A stretch of DNA of 24,931 bases from Rubrivivax sp. Lineage in GTDB: Bacteria > Pseudomonadota > Gammaproteobacteria > Burkholderiales > Burkholderiaceae_C. Made by a program: the position numbers and the translations under genes. The notes under the pieces were generated by a model that was given only the letters and a program-made list of their open reading frames with translations, searched no databases and was not told the DNA's origin. The stretch lies in assembly GCA_016719535.1 (NCBI GenBank), contig JADJYX010000015.1, forward strand, positions 1-24,931, given 5' to 3'. Positions 16,286 through 24,931 of this stretch are shown piece after piece. How positions within the stretch are numbered: the stretch's first letter is position 1; every line of letters begins with the position of its first letter.

Positions 16286-17302
16286 ATGCCCGCGATGCAG
16301 ACCCAGATCCCAACCCTTCTCGCCTCGTTGCTGTTGGCCGGTGCGGCCCAGGCGACGGAAGTGACCTTCTTCTCGCACAGCCTCATCATCCGCAGCGAGA
16401 CGGCCTACGAACCGGCCTATGCGAACAACACAACGCGGGCGATCGACACGCAGTTCGGGCCGACGCCGAGCCATGCCGGCGTCGCCGTCACCAATGCCTT
16501 CGGGACCCAGCAGGCCGTATCGACGGCCTCGTTGTCGCAGGCTGAACTCAAGGCGGGCGCGTGGACTGACCAGATGACGGCGCCTGCCAAGTCGGGGCTG
16601 GCCTTGAGCGCGATCGCGGCGCTGGGCGACAGCTTCGAACTGCTCCACGCCGACGGGTCGCCGTTCGTGGTGAGCGGCGGCATGGCGACGTTCTCGATGG
16701 CCGTGTCGGGGCAGGGGCAGGCCGCGCAGGGCATGGCCTGGGCGGCGCCATCGGCCACCGCCTACCTCGAGCTGTTCATCCTGAGTCCGGGTGCCATCGA
16801 CCGCTGGAAACCGAACGCCTTCGGTGGCTTTCCGATCCACGTCGAGGACATCGTGCAGGTCTTCCAATGGGGGGCCACGCCCGGGTCCACCACGGCACTG
16901 GACTACAGCACCTTTGGCACCACCTATCAGATGCATGCCATCCCGGTGCTGAACGACGGAGACGTGGCCTTGGCGCAATTCGAGGCGCCAGCGGCTTTCG
17001 ACTGGTTGGCGCGGTTGAGCGCCGGGGTCACCCTGTTTTCCGGCGATCCAGCAGCCTACGCCTACAGCGACTTCAGCCACACCGTGAACTTGTCGTTCGA
17101 TGGCCCGGACGGAAGCCTCACGCAGTCGGCTTCGGGGCTGTTCCCGGGCACGGTGGCGGCGGTGCCTGAGCCCGCGCCGTTGCCCTTGCTGCTGGCCGCA
17201 TGCCTGCCGTGGTGGGTGCGGCGCCGCCGCCTGTCGAAGGGGGCATGCGGTAGAGAGCCCGTTGCTGACCGGGCCGCCAGCCGCCATCACGCCTGGCCTT
17301 AG
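16286..17302 (+). CDS. PEP-CTERM sorting-domain protein, body unrecognised
   Basis: 338 residues. GAGGAAGG lies immediately before ATG 16286; ATG 16295 is nine bases further and better spaced, so either may be used. The signal peptide is PTLLASLLLAGAAQATE. The beta-rich body has no family I know (HSLIIRSETAYEPAYANNTTRA, MATFSMAVSGQGQAAQGMAW). It ends in the sorting signal AVPEPAPLPLLLAACLPWWV followed by RRRRLSK. An extra 20 residues follow the basic cluster, which is unusual. A one-base change in the G5 run at 17239-17243 would bring a stop at GGCATGCGGTAG, giving a normal short tail, so a small indel is likely. It is divergent from the Lcl-type PEP-CTERM gene and probably shares its control. 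Confidence 0.88.
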   Translation: MPAMQTQIPTLLASLLLAGAAQATEVTFFSHSLIIRSETAYEPAYANNTTRAIDTQFGPTPSHAGVAVTNAFGTQQAVSTASLSQAELKAGAWTDQMTAPAKSGLALSAIAALGDSFELLHADGSPFVVSGGMATFSMAVSGQGQAAQGMAWAAPSATAYLELFILSPGAIDRWKPNAFGGFPIHVEDIVQVFQWGATPGSTTALDYSTFGTTYQMHAIPVLNDGDVALAQFEAPAAFDWLARLSAGVTLFSGDPAAYAYSDFSHTVNLSFDGPDGSLTQSASGLFPGTVAAVPEPAPLPLLLAACLPWWVRRRRLSKGACGREPVADRAASRHHAWP

Positions 17303-17450
17303 AGTTGGTGCGCCATGCTGGCGTTCGCTGACGCGAAGTCAGGTTTCGATGTAGCGGCCTCGATGCTGGCAGGTGTCGCAAGCGCGGTTGGCGTCGAATG
17401 GCCCGGGTGACAGACGTTCCGGTACCAGTGATGTCTGGAACCAACCCGCA

Positions 17451-18545
17451 TCAGCCTGCTGCGGCTGCGCCGATCACACCCCCACCCAGGCACACCTCGC
17501 CGTCGTATACAACCGCCGACTGCCCCGGCGTTACCGCCCATTGCGCCTGCTCGAAGTGCAGCGCGAAGCCGCCGGCCATGCCCTCGTAGCGGCAGGCGGC
17601 GTCGGCCTGGCGGTAGCGCGTCTTGGCGGCCAGCCATTCCAGCTGCGGCGGTTCGCCCGCGGTCCAGCTGCAGTCGTCGGCGCTGAGCGAGCGCGACAGC
17701 AGCCAGGGGTGGTCGTGGCCCTGCACGACGATCAGCGCATGGCGCGCGATGTCCTTGCGCGCCACGAACCAGGGCTGGTGCTCGCCGCCGCCCTTCTTCA
17801 CGCCGCCCAGCCCCAGGCCCTGGCGCTGGCCGAGCGTATAGAAGCTCAGGCCCAGGTGGCGCCCGACCTCGCGGCCGCGCTCGTCGAGCATGGGCCCGGG
17901 CTGGTGGCTGAGATAGCGGTTGAGAAATTCGCGGAACGGCCGCTCGCCGATGAAGCAGATGCCGGTGGAGTCCTTCTTCTGCGCATTCGGCAGCCCGATC
18001 TGCTCGGCGATGCGGCGCACCTCGGTCTTCTTCAGCTCGCCCACCGGGAACAGCGTCTTCGCCAGCTGTGCCTGCGTCAGGCGGTGCAGGAAATAGCTCT
18101 GGTCCTTGGCCGGATCCAGACCCTTGAGCAACTCGAAGCGCCCGTCGGATTCGCGCACGCGCGCATAGTGGCCGGTGGCGATCTTGTCGGCGCCCAGCCG
18201 CAGCGCGTGGTCGAGGAAGGCCTTGAACTTGATCTCGGCGTTGCACAGCACATCGGGGTTGGGCGTGCGGCCGGCCTGGTATTCGCGCAGGAACTCGGCG
18301 AAGACGCGGTCCTTGTACTCGGCGGCAAAATTGACATGCTCGAGCTCGATGCCCACCACGTCGGCCACCGCCGCGGCATCGACGAAGTCGACGTTGGACG
18401 AACAGTATTCACTGTCGTCGTCGTCTTCCCAGTTCTTCATGAAGATGCCGATCACCTCGTGCCCCTGCTGCTTGAGCAGCCAGGCGCTGACGGCCGAATC
18501 GACACCGCCCGACAGGCCGACGACGATGCGCTGCTTCGAACCCAT
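17451..18545 (-). CDS. mnmA: tRNA-specific 2-thiouridylase MnmA
   Basis: 364 residues in one intact frame, full length for the family. It transfers sulfur to U34 of tRNAs for Lys, Glu and Gln in the cytoplasm. Visible signatures are the PP-loop SGGVDSAVS (residues 12-20) for ATP activation, the catalytic Cys in NPDVLCN (Cys101) and the persulfide-carrying Cys in TGICFIGERPF (Cys197). KDQSYFL, the tRNA-binding insert TGHYARV and the C-terminal beta-barrel (SFYTLGQRQGLGLGG, VVYDGEVCLGGGVI) complete the order. The start ATG (18543-18545) lies 27 nt after the aapP stop, so it may be read through from the transporter operon. It faces the PEP-CTERM gene across 148 bp, where I see only weak dyads such as TTCGC-TGAC-GCGAA (17324-17337). 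Confidence 0.97.
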   Translation of the reverse strand: MGSKQRIVVGLSGGVDSAVSAWLLKQQGHEVIGIFMKNWEDDDDSEYCSSNVDFVDAAAVADVVGIELEHVNFAAEYKDRVFAEFLREYQAGRTPNPDVLCNAEIKFKAFLDHALRLGADKIATGHYARVRESDGRFELLKGLDPAKDQSYFLHRLTQAQLAKTLFPVGELKKTEVRRIAEQIGLPNAQKKDSTGICFIGERPFREFLNRYLSHQPGPMLDERGREVGRHLGLSFYTLGQRQGLGLGGVKKGGGEHQPWFVARKDIARHALIVVQGHDHPWLLSRSLSADDCSWTAGEPPQLEWLAAKTRYRQADAACRYEGMAGGFALHFEQAQWAVTPGQSAVVYDGEVCLGGGVIGAAAAG

Positions 18546-18572
18546 GCCCCGGATTATCCGGCCGGGGGGCGG

Positions 18573-19316
<744 letters not shown>

Positions 19317-19340
19317 GGGATGGGGTCCTGGGTGGGGGCT

Positions 19341-20446
19341 TCATCGGGTGCGGGATACGCTGACCTGCTTCTCGACCCACAGGCTGTAGCGCGACATCGC
19401 GAAGCAGAAGAGGAAATAGATCGCGGTGATGAACAGGTAGGCCTCGATCTTGAACGGCCGCCATTCGACGTCGGAATTGAGCGCCAGGCCCCAGCGCGCC
19501 GGTCAGCTCGTACAGCGACACGATGGTCACCAGCGAGGTGTCCCTGAAGATGCTGATGAAGTTGTTCATCATGCTCGGCACCACCATCGCCAGCGCCTGC
19601 GGCAACACGATCTTGCGCTGCGTCTGCCAATAGCTCAGGCCCAGCGTGTCGGCGGCTTCGAGCTGGCCCTTGGGAATGGCCTGCAGCCCGCCGCGAACGA
19701 TCTCGGCCATGTAGGCGGCGGCGAACAGCGTGATGCCCACCAGCACGCGCACCAGCACGTCGATGGTCATGCCCTGCGGCATGAATAGCGGGAACATGAA
19801 GCTGGCCATGAACAGCACGCTGATCAGCGGCACGCCGCGGATGAGCTCGATGTAGATGATGCAGGCGGTGCGGATCGCCGGCAGGCGGCTGCGCCGGCCC
19901 AGCGCCACCACCACCGCCAGCGGGAATGCCAGGAAGATCGACAGCGTGGCCAGCATCACCGTCAGCGGCAGGCCGCCCCAGAGGTCGGTGCGCACCGCGT
20001 CAGGCCGAAAACGCCGCCGCCCATCAGCGTGAAGAAGGCCGCCAGCACCGCCGCCCACATCAGCACCAGCCAGGGCTTCCAAAACCAGCGGATGCAGCTG
20101 GCCATCACCGCGGCCACCATCAGCACGGTGGCGATCTCGGGCCGCCATTGCTGCTCGAACGGGTAGCGGCCGAAGATGATGACGCGCCACTTCTCGGTCA
20201 CCACGCCCCAGCAGGCGCCGCCGGGCTCGCGCGCGGCCTGGCAGGCGTCGGCGTCGGAGCCGAGGACGGCGCGCAGCAGGCCCCACTGCGCCAGGCCGGG
20301 CAGCACAGAGAACACCGCGGCCACCATCAGCATGGTGACCAGCGTGCTCTGCCAGTTGCCGAACAGGTTGCGACGCAGCCAGGGCCAGCAGGCCCTCGGT
20401 GGCCACGGGTGCCGGGCGCGCGGCAGGGACGGAAGCTGTCGGCCAT
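19341..20446 (-). CDS. aapM: Amino-acid ABC transporter permease AapM (frame broken)
   Basis: About 368 residues after repair. The start MADSFRP (ATG 20444-20446) leads, across indels near 20425, 20385 and 19997, into VTMLMVAAVFSVLPGLAQWGLL, EKWRVIIFGRYPFEQQWRPEI and LWGGLPLTVMLATLSIFLAFPLAVVVALGRRS. The EAA-type loop that docks on the ATPase is EIVRGGLQAIPKGQLEAADTLGLS, and PSMMNNFISIFRDTSLV follows. An extra base in a four-base G/C run near 19492 precedes the true end EAYLFITAIYFLFCFAMSRYSLWVEKQ, which stops at 19341-19343. About eight membrane spans are visible. It forms the channel with AapQ; its start lies 4 nt after the aapQ stop, so translation is coupled. Confidence 0.92.
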
Positions 20447-20450
20447 GGCG

Positions 20451-21629
20451 TCAGCGCTCCTTGATCGCCCATCTTTGGTTGTACCAGTTCATCAGCGCCG
20501 AGGTCGACAGCGAGGTGATCAGGTAGACGGGCATGATGATCGCGATGCACTCGACCGCACGGCCGGTCTGGTTGAGCGCGGTGTTGCTGATCGAGACCAC
20601 GTCGGGGTAGCCGATGGCAACCGCCAGCGACGAGTTCTTGGTCAGGTTCAGAAACTGGTTGGTCAGCGGCGGGATGATCACGCGCAGCGCCTGCGGCAGC
20701 ACCACCAGCCGCATCGTCTGCCGCCGCGACAGCCCCAGCGCGCCGGCCGCCTCGGTCTGGCCGAGGCTGACCGACTGGATGCCGCCGCGCACCACCTCGG
20801 CGATGAACGATGCCGTGTACATCACCAGGCCGATCAGCACCGCCAGAAATTCCGGCGTGGCGCTGGCGCCGCCCTCGACCATGAAGGCCAGCTGTTCGGG
20901 GATCGACCACGCCGTCGGCGCACCGCCCACGGCCCAGCCCAGCAGCGCCAGCCCGATCAGACCGCGACCAGCGGCCGCAGGCAACGGTTGCGGTCCTGCC
21001 CGGTCGCCTCGAACAAGGCCTGGCAGCGCCGGCCCCACCACCAGCCGACCCCACGCCGAGCAGCGCCCCGGCGCGCCGTCCACATGCCCGGGCGCCCACA
21101 CCGGCAGCGGAAAGGCGAAGCCGCCCTTGCTGAGGTAGAACAGGCCGCCGACGGTCCAGGCCTCCTGCGGCTGCGGCAGCACCTCGACGAAGAACAGGTA
21201 CCACATCAGCAGCTGCAGCAGCATCGGCACGTTGCGGAAGAGCTCGACATAGCCGTAGCACAGGCCGCGCAGCAGCGCGTTGCGCGAGAAGCGCCCCGAC
21301 GCCACCAGCACGCCCAGCACCGTGGCCAGCACGATGCCGATCACGGCCACCCGCAGCGTGTTGAGCACGCCGACCACGATCGCGCTTGCCGTACGACTGG
21401 CTGGGGTCGTAAGGGACCATGGTCTCGCCGATGTCGAAGCCGGCCGCCTGGCCCAGGAAGTCGAAGCCGCTCTGGATGCCCCGCACCTGCATGTTCTGCT
21501 GGTGTTGTGGGCCAGGAACCAGACACCGGCGGCGATCGCCAGCCTGGCCAGGACCTGACAGAGCAGGCCGCGGGCGGCGCGGCTGCGCCACGACCAGTCG
21601 CGGCGCTTGTTCGGTGCGCGTGCGCTCAC
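20451..21629 (-). CDS. aapQ: Amino-acid ABC transporter permease AapQ (frame broken)
   Basis: 392 residues. After a basic start (MSARAPNKRRDWSWRSRAARG) come a membrane span and the family loop NMQVRGIQSGFDFLGQAAGF DIGET, readable only after restoring one C in a run near 21509. A reverse shift near 21388 leads into VVGVLNTLRVAVIGIVLATVLG and ELFRNVPMLLQLLMWY. A second out-of-frame stretch at about 20960-21085 hides WWWGRRCQALFEATGQ. The ATPase-contact loop is EVVRGGIQSVSLGQTEAAGALGLS, then LPQALRVIIPPLTNQFLNLTKNSSLA. It pairs with AapM in an inner-membrane importer for polar L-amino acids. The start is 95 nt after aapJ, a gap filled by two hairpins. Confidence 0.92.
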   Translation of the reverse strand: MSARAPNKRRDWSWRSRAARGLLCQVLARLAIAAGVWFLAHNTSRTCRCGASRAASTSWARRPASTSARPWSLTTPASRTASAIVVGVLNTLRVAVIGIVLATVLGVLVASGRFSRNALLRGLCYGYVELFRNVPMLLQLLMWYLFFVEVLPQPQEAWTVGGLFYLSKGGFAFPLPVWAPGHVDGAPGRCSAWGRLVVGPALPGLVRGDRAGPQPLPAAAGRGLIGLALLGWAVGGAPTAWSIPEQLAFMVEGGASATPEFLAVLIGLVMYTASFIAEVVRGGIQSVSLGQTEAAGALGLSRRQTMRLVVLPQALRVIIPPLTNQFLNLTKNSSLAVAIGYPDVVSISNTALNQTGRAVECIAIIMPVYLITSLSTSALMNWYNQRWAIKER

Positions 21630-21667
21630 CGCCAGGGACTCCGTCAGGCACTGTCGCCGGGGCGTCA

Positions 21668-21719
21668 GCCGGTCCTGCTGGCGCAGGACCGGCCCAGGGC
21701 CGGCCTTCAGCCGGGCCGG
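21668..21719 (-). other. Double stem-loop between aapJ and aapQ
   Basis: Hairpin 1 is GCCGGTCCTGC (21668-21678), loop TGGC, GCAGGACCGGC (21683-21693), a perfect 11-bp stem. Hairpin 2 pairs CCGGCC (21700-21705) with GGCCGG (21714-21719). Both lie in the short gap after the binding-protein gene. This position is where many ABC operons carry an RNA barrier that keeps the binding-protein message more abundant than the permease message. Confidence 0.6.
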
Positions 21720-21723
21720 TCGA

Positions 21724-22757
21724 TCAGCGCACCGGCGGCGCGTACATCAGGCCGCCGTTGGACCACAGGTTGTTGCTGCCGCGCGGCACACCGATCGGCG
21801 TCTTCGGGCCGACGTGGCGCTCGAAGATCTCGCCGTAGTTGCCCACGGCCTTGATCGCGTGTAGGCCCATTCCTTGTCCAGGCCCAGCAGCTTGCCGGTG
21901 TCCTCGGTGCGGCCCAGCAGCCGCATCACGCCCGGGTTCTTGCTGTCCTTCTTCATCGGGTCGACGTTGGCCTGCGTGATGCCGATTCCTCGGCCTCGAG
22001 CAGCGCATTCAGCGTCCACTTGGCGATCGTGAAGAACTCGTCGTCACCCCGGCGCACCGACGGGCCCAGCGGCTCTTTCGAGATCAGCTCGGGCAGGATC
22101 ACGTGTTCCTTCGGGTCCTTGGCTTCCTTGTTGCGGATCGACGCCAGGCCCGACGCGTCGGTGGTGTGAACCTGGCAGCGGCCCGAAAATAGGCGCCCGT
22201 TCGAGGCCTCCTGCTTTTCGAACACCACCGGCTTGCATCTGCAGGTTGTTGGCGCGCGAATAGTCGGTCAGGTTGAGCTCGGTGGTGGTGCCCGACTGCA
22301 CGCAGACGGTGGCGCCGTTGAGCTCCTTGGCGCTGGTCACCTTCAGGCTCTTGGGCACCATGAAGCCCTGGCCGTCGTAGAAGGTGACGCCGATGAAGTG
22401 CATGCCCAGCGAGGCGTCGCGCGTCAGCGTCCAGGTGGTGTTGCGCGACAGCACGTCGACCTCGCCCGACTGCAGCGCCGTGAAGCGCTGCTGGGCGGTC
22501 AGCGGCGACAAAGCGCACCTTGTTGCCGTCACCCAGGATGGCCGCCGCCACGGCCCGGCAGACGTCGACGTCCAGGCCCGTCCAGCGGCCCTGGCTGTCG
22601 GCGGCCGAGAAGCCGGCGAGGCCGGTAGTGACGCCGCAGACGAGGGCGGCGCGCGACTTGACGGCATCGAGGTCCTTGCCGGCGAGGGCCGGCGGGGCGG
22701 TCAGGTGGCGATGGCGGCGCATGCCGCGCCGAAGGTCAAACGCATCGTGGCATTCAT
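21724..22757 (-). CDS. aapJ: Amino-acid ABC transporter periplasmic binding protein AapJ (frame broken)
   Basis: About 344 residues after repair, normal for AapJ. The ATG at 22755-22757 follows AGGAG with good spacing. A signal peptide (MNATMRLTFGAACAAIAT, then LTAPPALAGKDLDAVKSRA) precedes the mature protein. Family blocks are VCGVTTGLAGFSAADSQGRWTG, DVDVCRAVAAAILGD, LTAQQRFTALQSGEVDVLSRN, GMHFIGVTFYDGQGFMV, NGATVCVQSGTTTELNL, DDEFFTIAKWTLNALLEAEE and AVGNYGEIFERHVG, ending YAPPVR at TGA 21724-21726. These are spread over several frames by indels, for example near 21865, 21985, 22190, 22235, 22510 and 22700. It captures L-amino acids for AapQMP and is the first gene of the operon. Confidence 0.93.
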
Positions 22758-22877
22758 CGGGGAGCTCCTGTCCGGGATTGAAAATCGATTCGCCAGCCGC
22801 GCGGGGGGCGCGGAGGTCGGTGGCGCCGGAGTGTAGGAACGATGGCGTTGCCGCCCCTCGGTCACGTAGCATCGGCT

Positions 22878-22910
22878 CATGCCTGGCGTGCATGAAGCGT
22901 GCCAGGCATG
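22878..22910. promoter_or_regulatory. Long dyad upstream of aapJ
   Basis: CATGCCTGGC (22878-22887) and GCCAGGCATG (22901-22910) are perfect 10-base inverted arms around a 13-nt centre. The dyad starts 120 bp upstream of the aapJ start codon and 91 bp past the NUDIX stop. With no U-run on either strand it suits an operator for the transporter operon at least as well as a terminator for the NUDIX gene. Confidence 0.5.
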
Positions 22911-22931
22911 GCGGATCGGGGTCGCGCGGGT

Positions 22932-22955
22932 GGCGTCGTGACCGGCGTCGTGACC
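22932..22955. repeat. Tandem duplication of a 12-bp unit
   Basis: GGCGTCGTGACC occurs twice head-to-tail (22932-22943 and 22944-22955), followed by GGGG. It lies in the non-coding gap between NUDIX and aapJ. Its function is unknown, and a local duplication is the simplest reading. Confidence 0.6.
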
Positions 22956-23001
22956 GGGGCCCGGGAGCGGCACCGGAAGCGCGCCCCGGGCTGGGGTCCC
23001 G

Positions 23002-23462
23002 TCAGCACGCCGGGCGGGTGGCGCCGCCGGCCGCGTGGTTCTCGATGCGGCGCAGCACCAGCGGGCTGCGATGGCGCGCGGCGCTGTCGCGCACCTCGCC
23101 GGCGTCAGCCGGCGTGCGCACGATGACCGCATCCAGGGCGCGTCCGGGCTGCACCGCGGAGGCGTGGCCGCTGGAGGCAAAAGCGCAGGTGGTGACGTCC
23201 TCCCGGGGCTGGCCCGTCGCGCCGGCCGTTGCAGGCGCGCCGGGTAGACGCCCAGCGCGCCGTGGGCGTGAAGGCGCGGGCGGTCTCTTCGAGCGCCTCG
23301 CGCACCACGCCCTGTTCCGGGTGATTCGCCGGGCTCCAGATGGCCGGCCGGGTTGTTCAGGCGCAGGCCTTCAGGCGTGTGCTCCTCCACCAGCAGGTAG
23401 CGGCCGTCGGCTTCGACCGATGGCGGCGACGGTGACGCTCGGCGTCCAGCGCGGGTGCTCAT
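23002..23462 (-). CDS. NUDIX hydrolase (NudJ-like, frame broken)
   Basis: About 153 residues after repair. The start MSTR (ATG 23460-23462) is followed, after an indel, by WTPSVTVAAI and, after another, by VEADGRYLLVEEHTPEGLRLNN. The Nudix box reads GHLEPGESPEQ..VVREALEETARAF, matching Gx5Ex7REUxEExxx. One extra base in a G3 run at 23319-23321 breaks it. Further indels near 23260 and 23190 lead to the end VRDSAARHRSPLVLRRIENHAAGG and a TGA at 23002-23004. Burkholderiales proteins of this form hydrolyse nucleoside or thiamine diphosphates. In many of those genomes such a gene precedes mnmA, and here mnmA lies downstream on the same strand beyond the aap operon. The exact substrate cannot be read from the sequence. 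Confidence 0.85.
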
Positions 23463-23599
23463 GGCCGCGATTGTGGCGGCGGCAGCGGCCGGCAGGGCGG
23501 GGAGGACCCGAGGCAGCTCGCGCCGCCAGCAGAAGCCGGCCGCGTGGCGGTGGCCGAGTCCGCGGCTCGCACACCAACAACCCTGCCGAGGAGATCCCC

Positions 23600-24931
23600 A
23601 TGCTGATCGGAATCCCGAAGGAAACCGCGGCCGGCGAAAAACGCGTCGCCACCGTGCCCGAGGTCGTGGAAAAGCTCGTCAAGCTGGGGTTTTCGGTGGC
23701 CGTGCAAAGCGGTGCCGGCGACGCGGCCAACTTCGCCGACGACACCTACCGCGCCGCCGGTGCCAGCGTCGTGCCCGGCGCCGCCGACATCTGGACCCAG
23801 TCCGACATCGTCTTCAAGGTGCGCGTGCCCGGCGCCGACGAAGTGGCGCAACTGCGCGAAGGCGCCACCCTCATCGGCTTCATCTGGCCGGCGCAGAACC
23901 CCGGAGCTGATGCAGCAGCTCAGCGGCCGCAAAGGTCACCGTGCTGGCCATCGACAGCCTGCCGCGGCAGCTGTCGCGCGCGCAGAAGATGGACGCGCTG
24001 ACCTCGATGGCCGGCATCAGCGGCTACCGCGCCGTCATCGAGGCCGCCAACGCCTTCAGCCGCTTCTTCAACGGCCAGGTCACCGCCGCCAGGCAAGATC
24101 CCGCCGGCCAAGGTCTTCATCGCCGGTGCCGGCGTCGCCGGGTTGGCCGCCATCGGCACCGCCGCCAACCTGGGTGCCATCGTGCGCGCCAACGACACCC
24201 GCGCCGAAGTCGCCGACCAGGTCGTCTCGCTGGGCGGTGAATTCGTCAAGGTCGACCACGAGGAAGAAGGTGCCGGCGGCGGCGGCTACGCCAAGGTGAT
24301 GAGCGAAGGCTCCAGGCGGCGCAGCGGGGCGATGTGCGCACAGCAGGCGAAGAGGTCGACATCATCATCACCACCGCGCTGATCCCGGGCAAGCCGGCTC
24401 CGAAGCTGATCACCGCCGAGATGGTGCAGAGCATGAAGCCCGGCAGCGTGATCGTCGACATGGCCGCCGAGCAGGGTGGCAACTGCGAGCTCACCGTTCC
24501 CGGCGAAGCTGTCGTGCGCCACGGCGTCACCATCGTCGGCTATACCGACCTCACCAGCCGGCTGGCCAAGCAGAGCTCGACGCTGTATTCGAACAACCTG
24601 CTGCGCCTGACCGAGGAACTGTGCAAGACCAAGGACGGCGTCATCCACGTCAACATGGATGACGACGCCATCCGCGGTCTCACCGTGATCAAGGACGGCG
24701 CGATCACCTGGCCGCCGCCGCCGCCTCAGCTGCCGGCGCCGCCGGACAAACCCGCTGCGGCCGCCGTTCCCGCGCCCAAGGCGCATGGCCACGGCCCCGG
24801 CAGGCCGATGTCGGCGCGCAGCCCGGGCCACCGTCTTCGGCATCGGCGCCGTGCTCTTCGCTGGTGGGCCTGTATGCGCCGGCCAGCTTCCTCGCCCCAC
24901 TTCACCGTCTTCGTGCTCGCCTGCTTCGTCG
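23600..24931 (+). CDS. pntA: NAD(P) transhydrogenase subunit alpha (partial, frame broken)
   Basis: The ATG at 23600 follows GAGGAG and begins MLIGIPKETAAGEKRVATVP, the canonical start of PntA. The first domain continues VVEKLVKLGFSVAVQSGAGD to GATLIGFIWPAQNP. After an indel near 23905 come VLAIDSLPRQLSRAQKMDALTSMAG, YRAVIEAANAFSRFF, the NAD-binding GAGVAGL (GxGxxG, about 24124) and ANDTRAEVADQVVSLGGEF. Next are VDIIITTALIPGKPAPKLI, SVIVDMAAEQGGNCELTVPG and VIHVNMDDDAIRGLTVIKDG. A Pro-rich linker leads into the first hydrophobic segment (FLAHFTVFVLACFV), where the window ends, so this is the alpha form with its own membrane part. It couples hydride transfer between NADH and NADP to proton flow. 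Further indels occur near 24095, 24310 and 24800-24860. A pntB gene would be expected beyond the edge. Confidence 0.93.

Noticed and set aside
22520..24001. Plus-strand 493-residue open frame covering aapJ, NUDIX and the start of pntA
   Set aside because: Only the final part from 23600 is genuine PntA; upstream it is antisense to two recognisable minus-strand genes.

Overview
The window is very GC-rich. Its gene content (PEP-CTERM surface proteins, an Aap-type amino-acid ABC transporter, MnmA, PntA, AMP nucleosidase, a GGDEF/EAL protein beside a periplasmic cupredoxin) points to a betaproteobacterium, most likely Burkholderiales of the Rubrivivax/Leptothrix/Sphaerotilaceae type. That placement is inference from protein style; there is no rRNA here to confirm it. 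No tRNA, rRNA, IS element, CRISPR array or replication origin was recognised.

Layout. (1) 1-4251, minus strand: start of AMP nucleosidase (amn, cut by the window edge), a membrane GGDEF/EAL c-di-GMP enzyme, a periplasmic cupredoxin ending 12 nt before it, and a DUF4394-type lipoprotein. (2) 4375-9021, plus strand: a large ATP-binding LuxR-family (LAL/STAND) regulator, a PEP-CTERM protein and an unknown single-span membrane protein. (3) 9022-11015, minus strand: an ABC ATPase and its HlyD/MacA-type adaptor with no permease gene, then a divergent small LuxR-type HTH gene (11180-11830). (4) 11754-15095, minus strand: a 1113-residue BTAD/AfsR-like regulator with an AAA/STAND ATPase and TPR-like tail, fully open. 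(5) 15241-17302: two divergent PEP-CTERM genes whose shared promoter region carries two near-identical palindromes 116 bp apart and a G10 tract. (6) 17451-22757, minus strand: an aapJQMP amino-acid importer with mnmA close behind it. (7) 23002-24931: a NUDIX hydrolase (minus) and a divergent pntA (plus, cut by the window edge).

Working together. Region 1 looks like a signalling cassette in which an exported copper-type protein may feed a transmembrane c-di-GMP enzyme. Regions 2-5 form an accessory cell-surface block: three PEP-CTERM proteins, two large ATP-dependent regulators and an incomplete export system, with no exosortase in the window. Regions 6-7 are housekeeping transport, tRNA modification and NAD(P)H metabolism.

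Caution on quality. Many genes of well-known families are split over two or three frames (amn, GGDEF/EAL, cupredoxin, DUF4394, LAL regulator, first PEP-CTERM, aapJ, aapQ, aapM, aapP, NUDIX, pntA). Several breaks fall in short G/C runs and restoring one base recovers the family sequence, so I read them as sequencing or assembly indels rather than decay. Coordinates for these genes are the inferred full extents. About 9,022-18,545 is almost free of such breaks.
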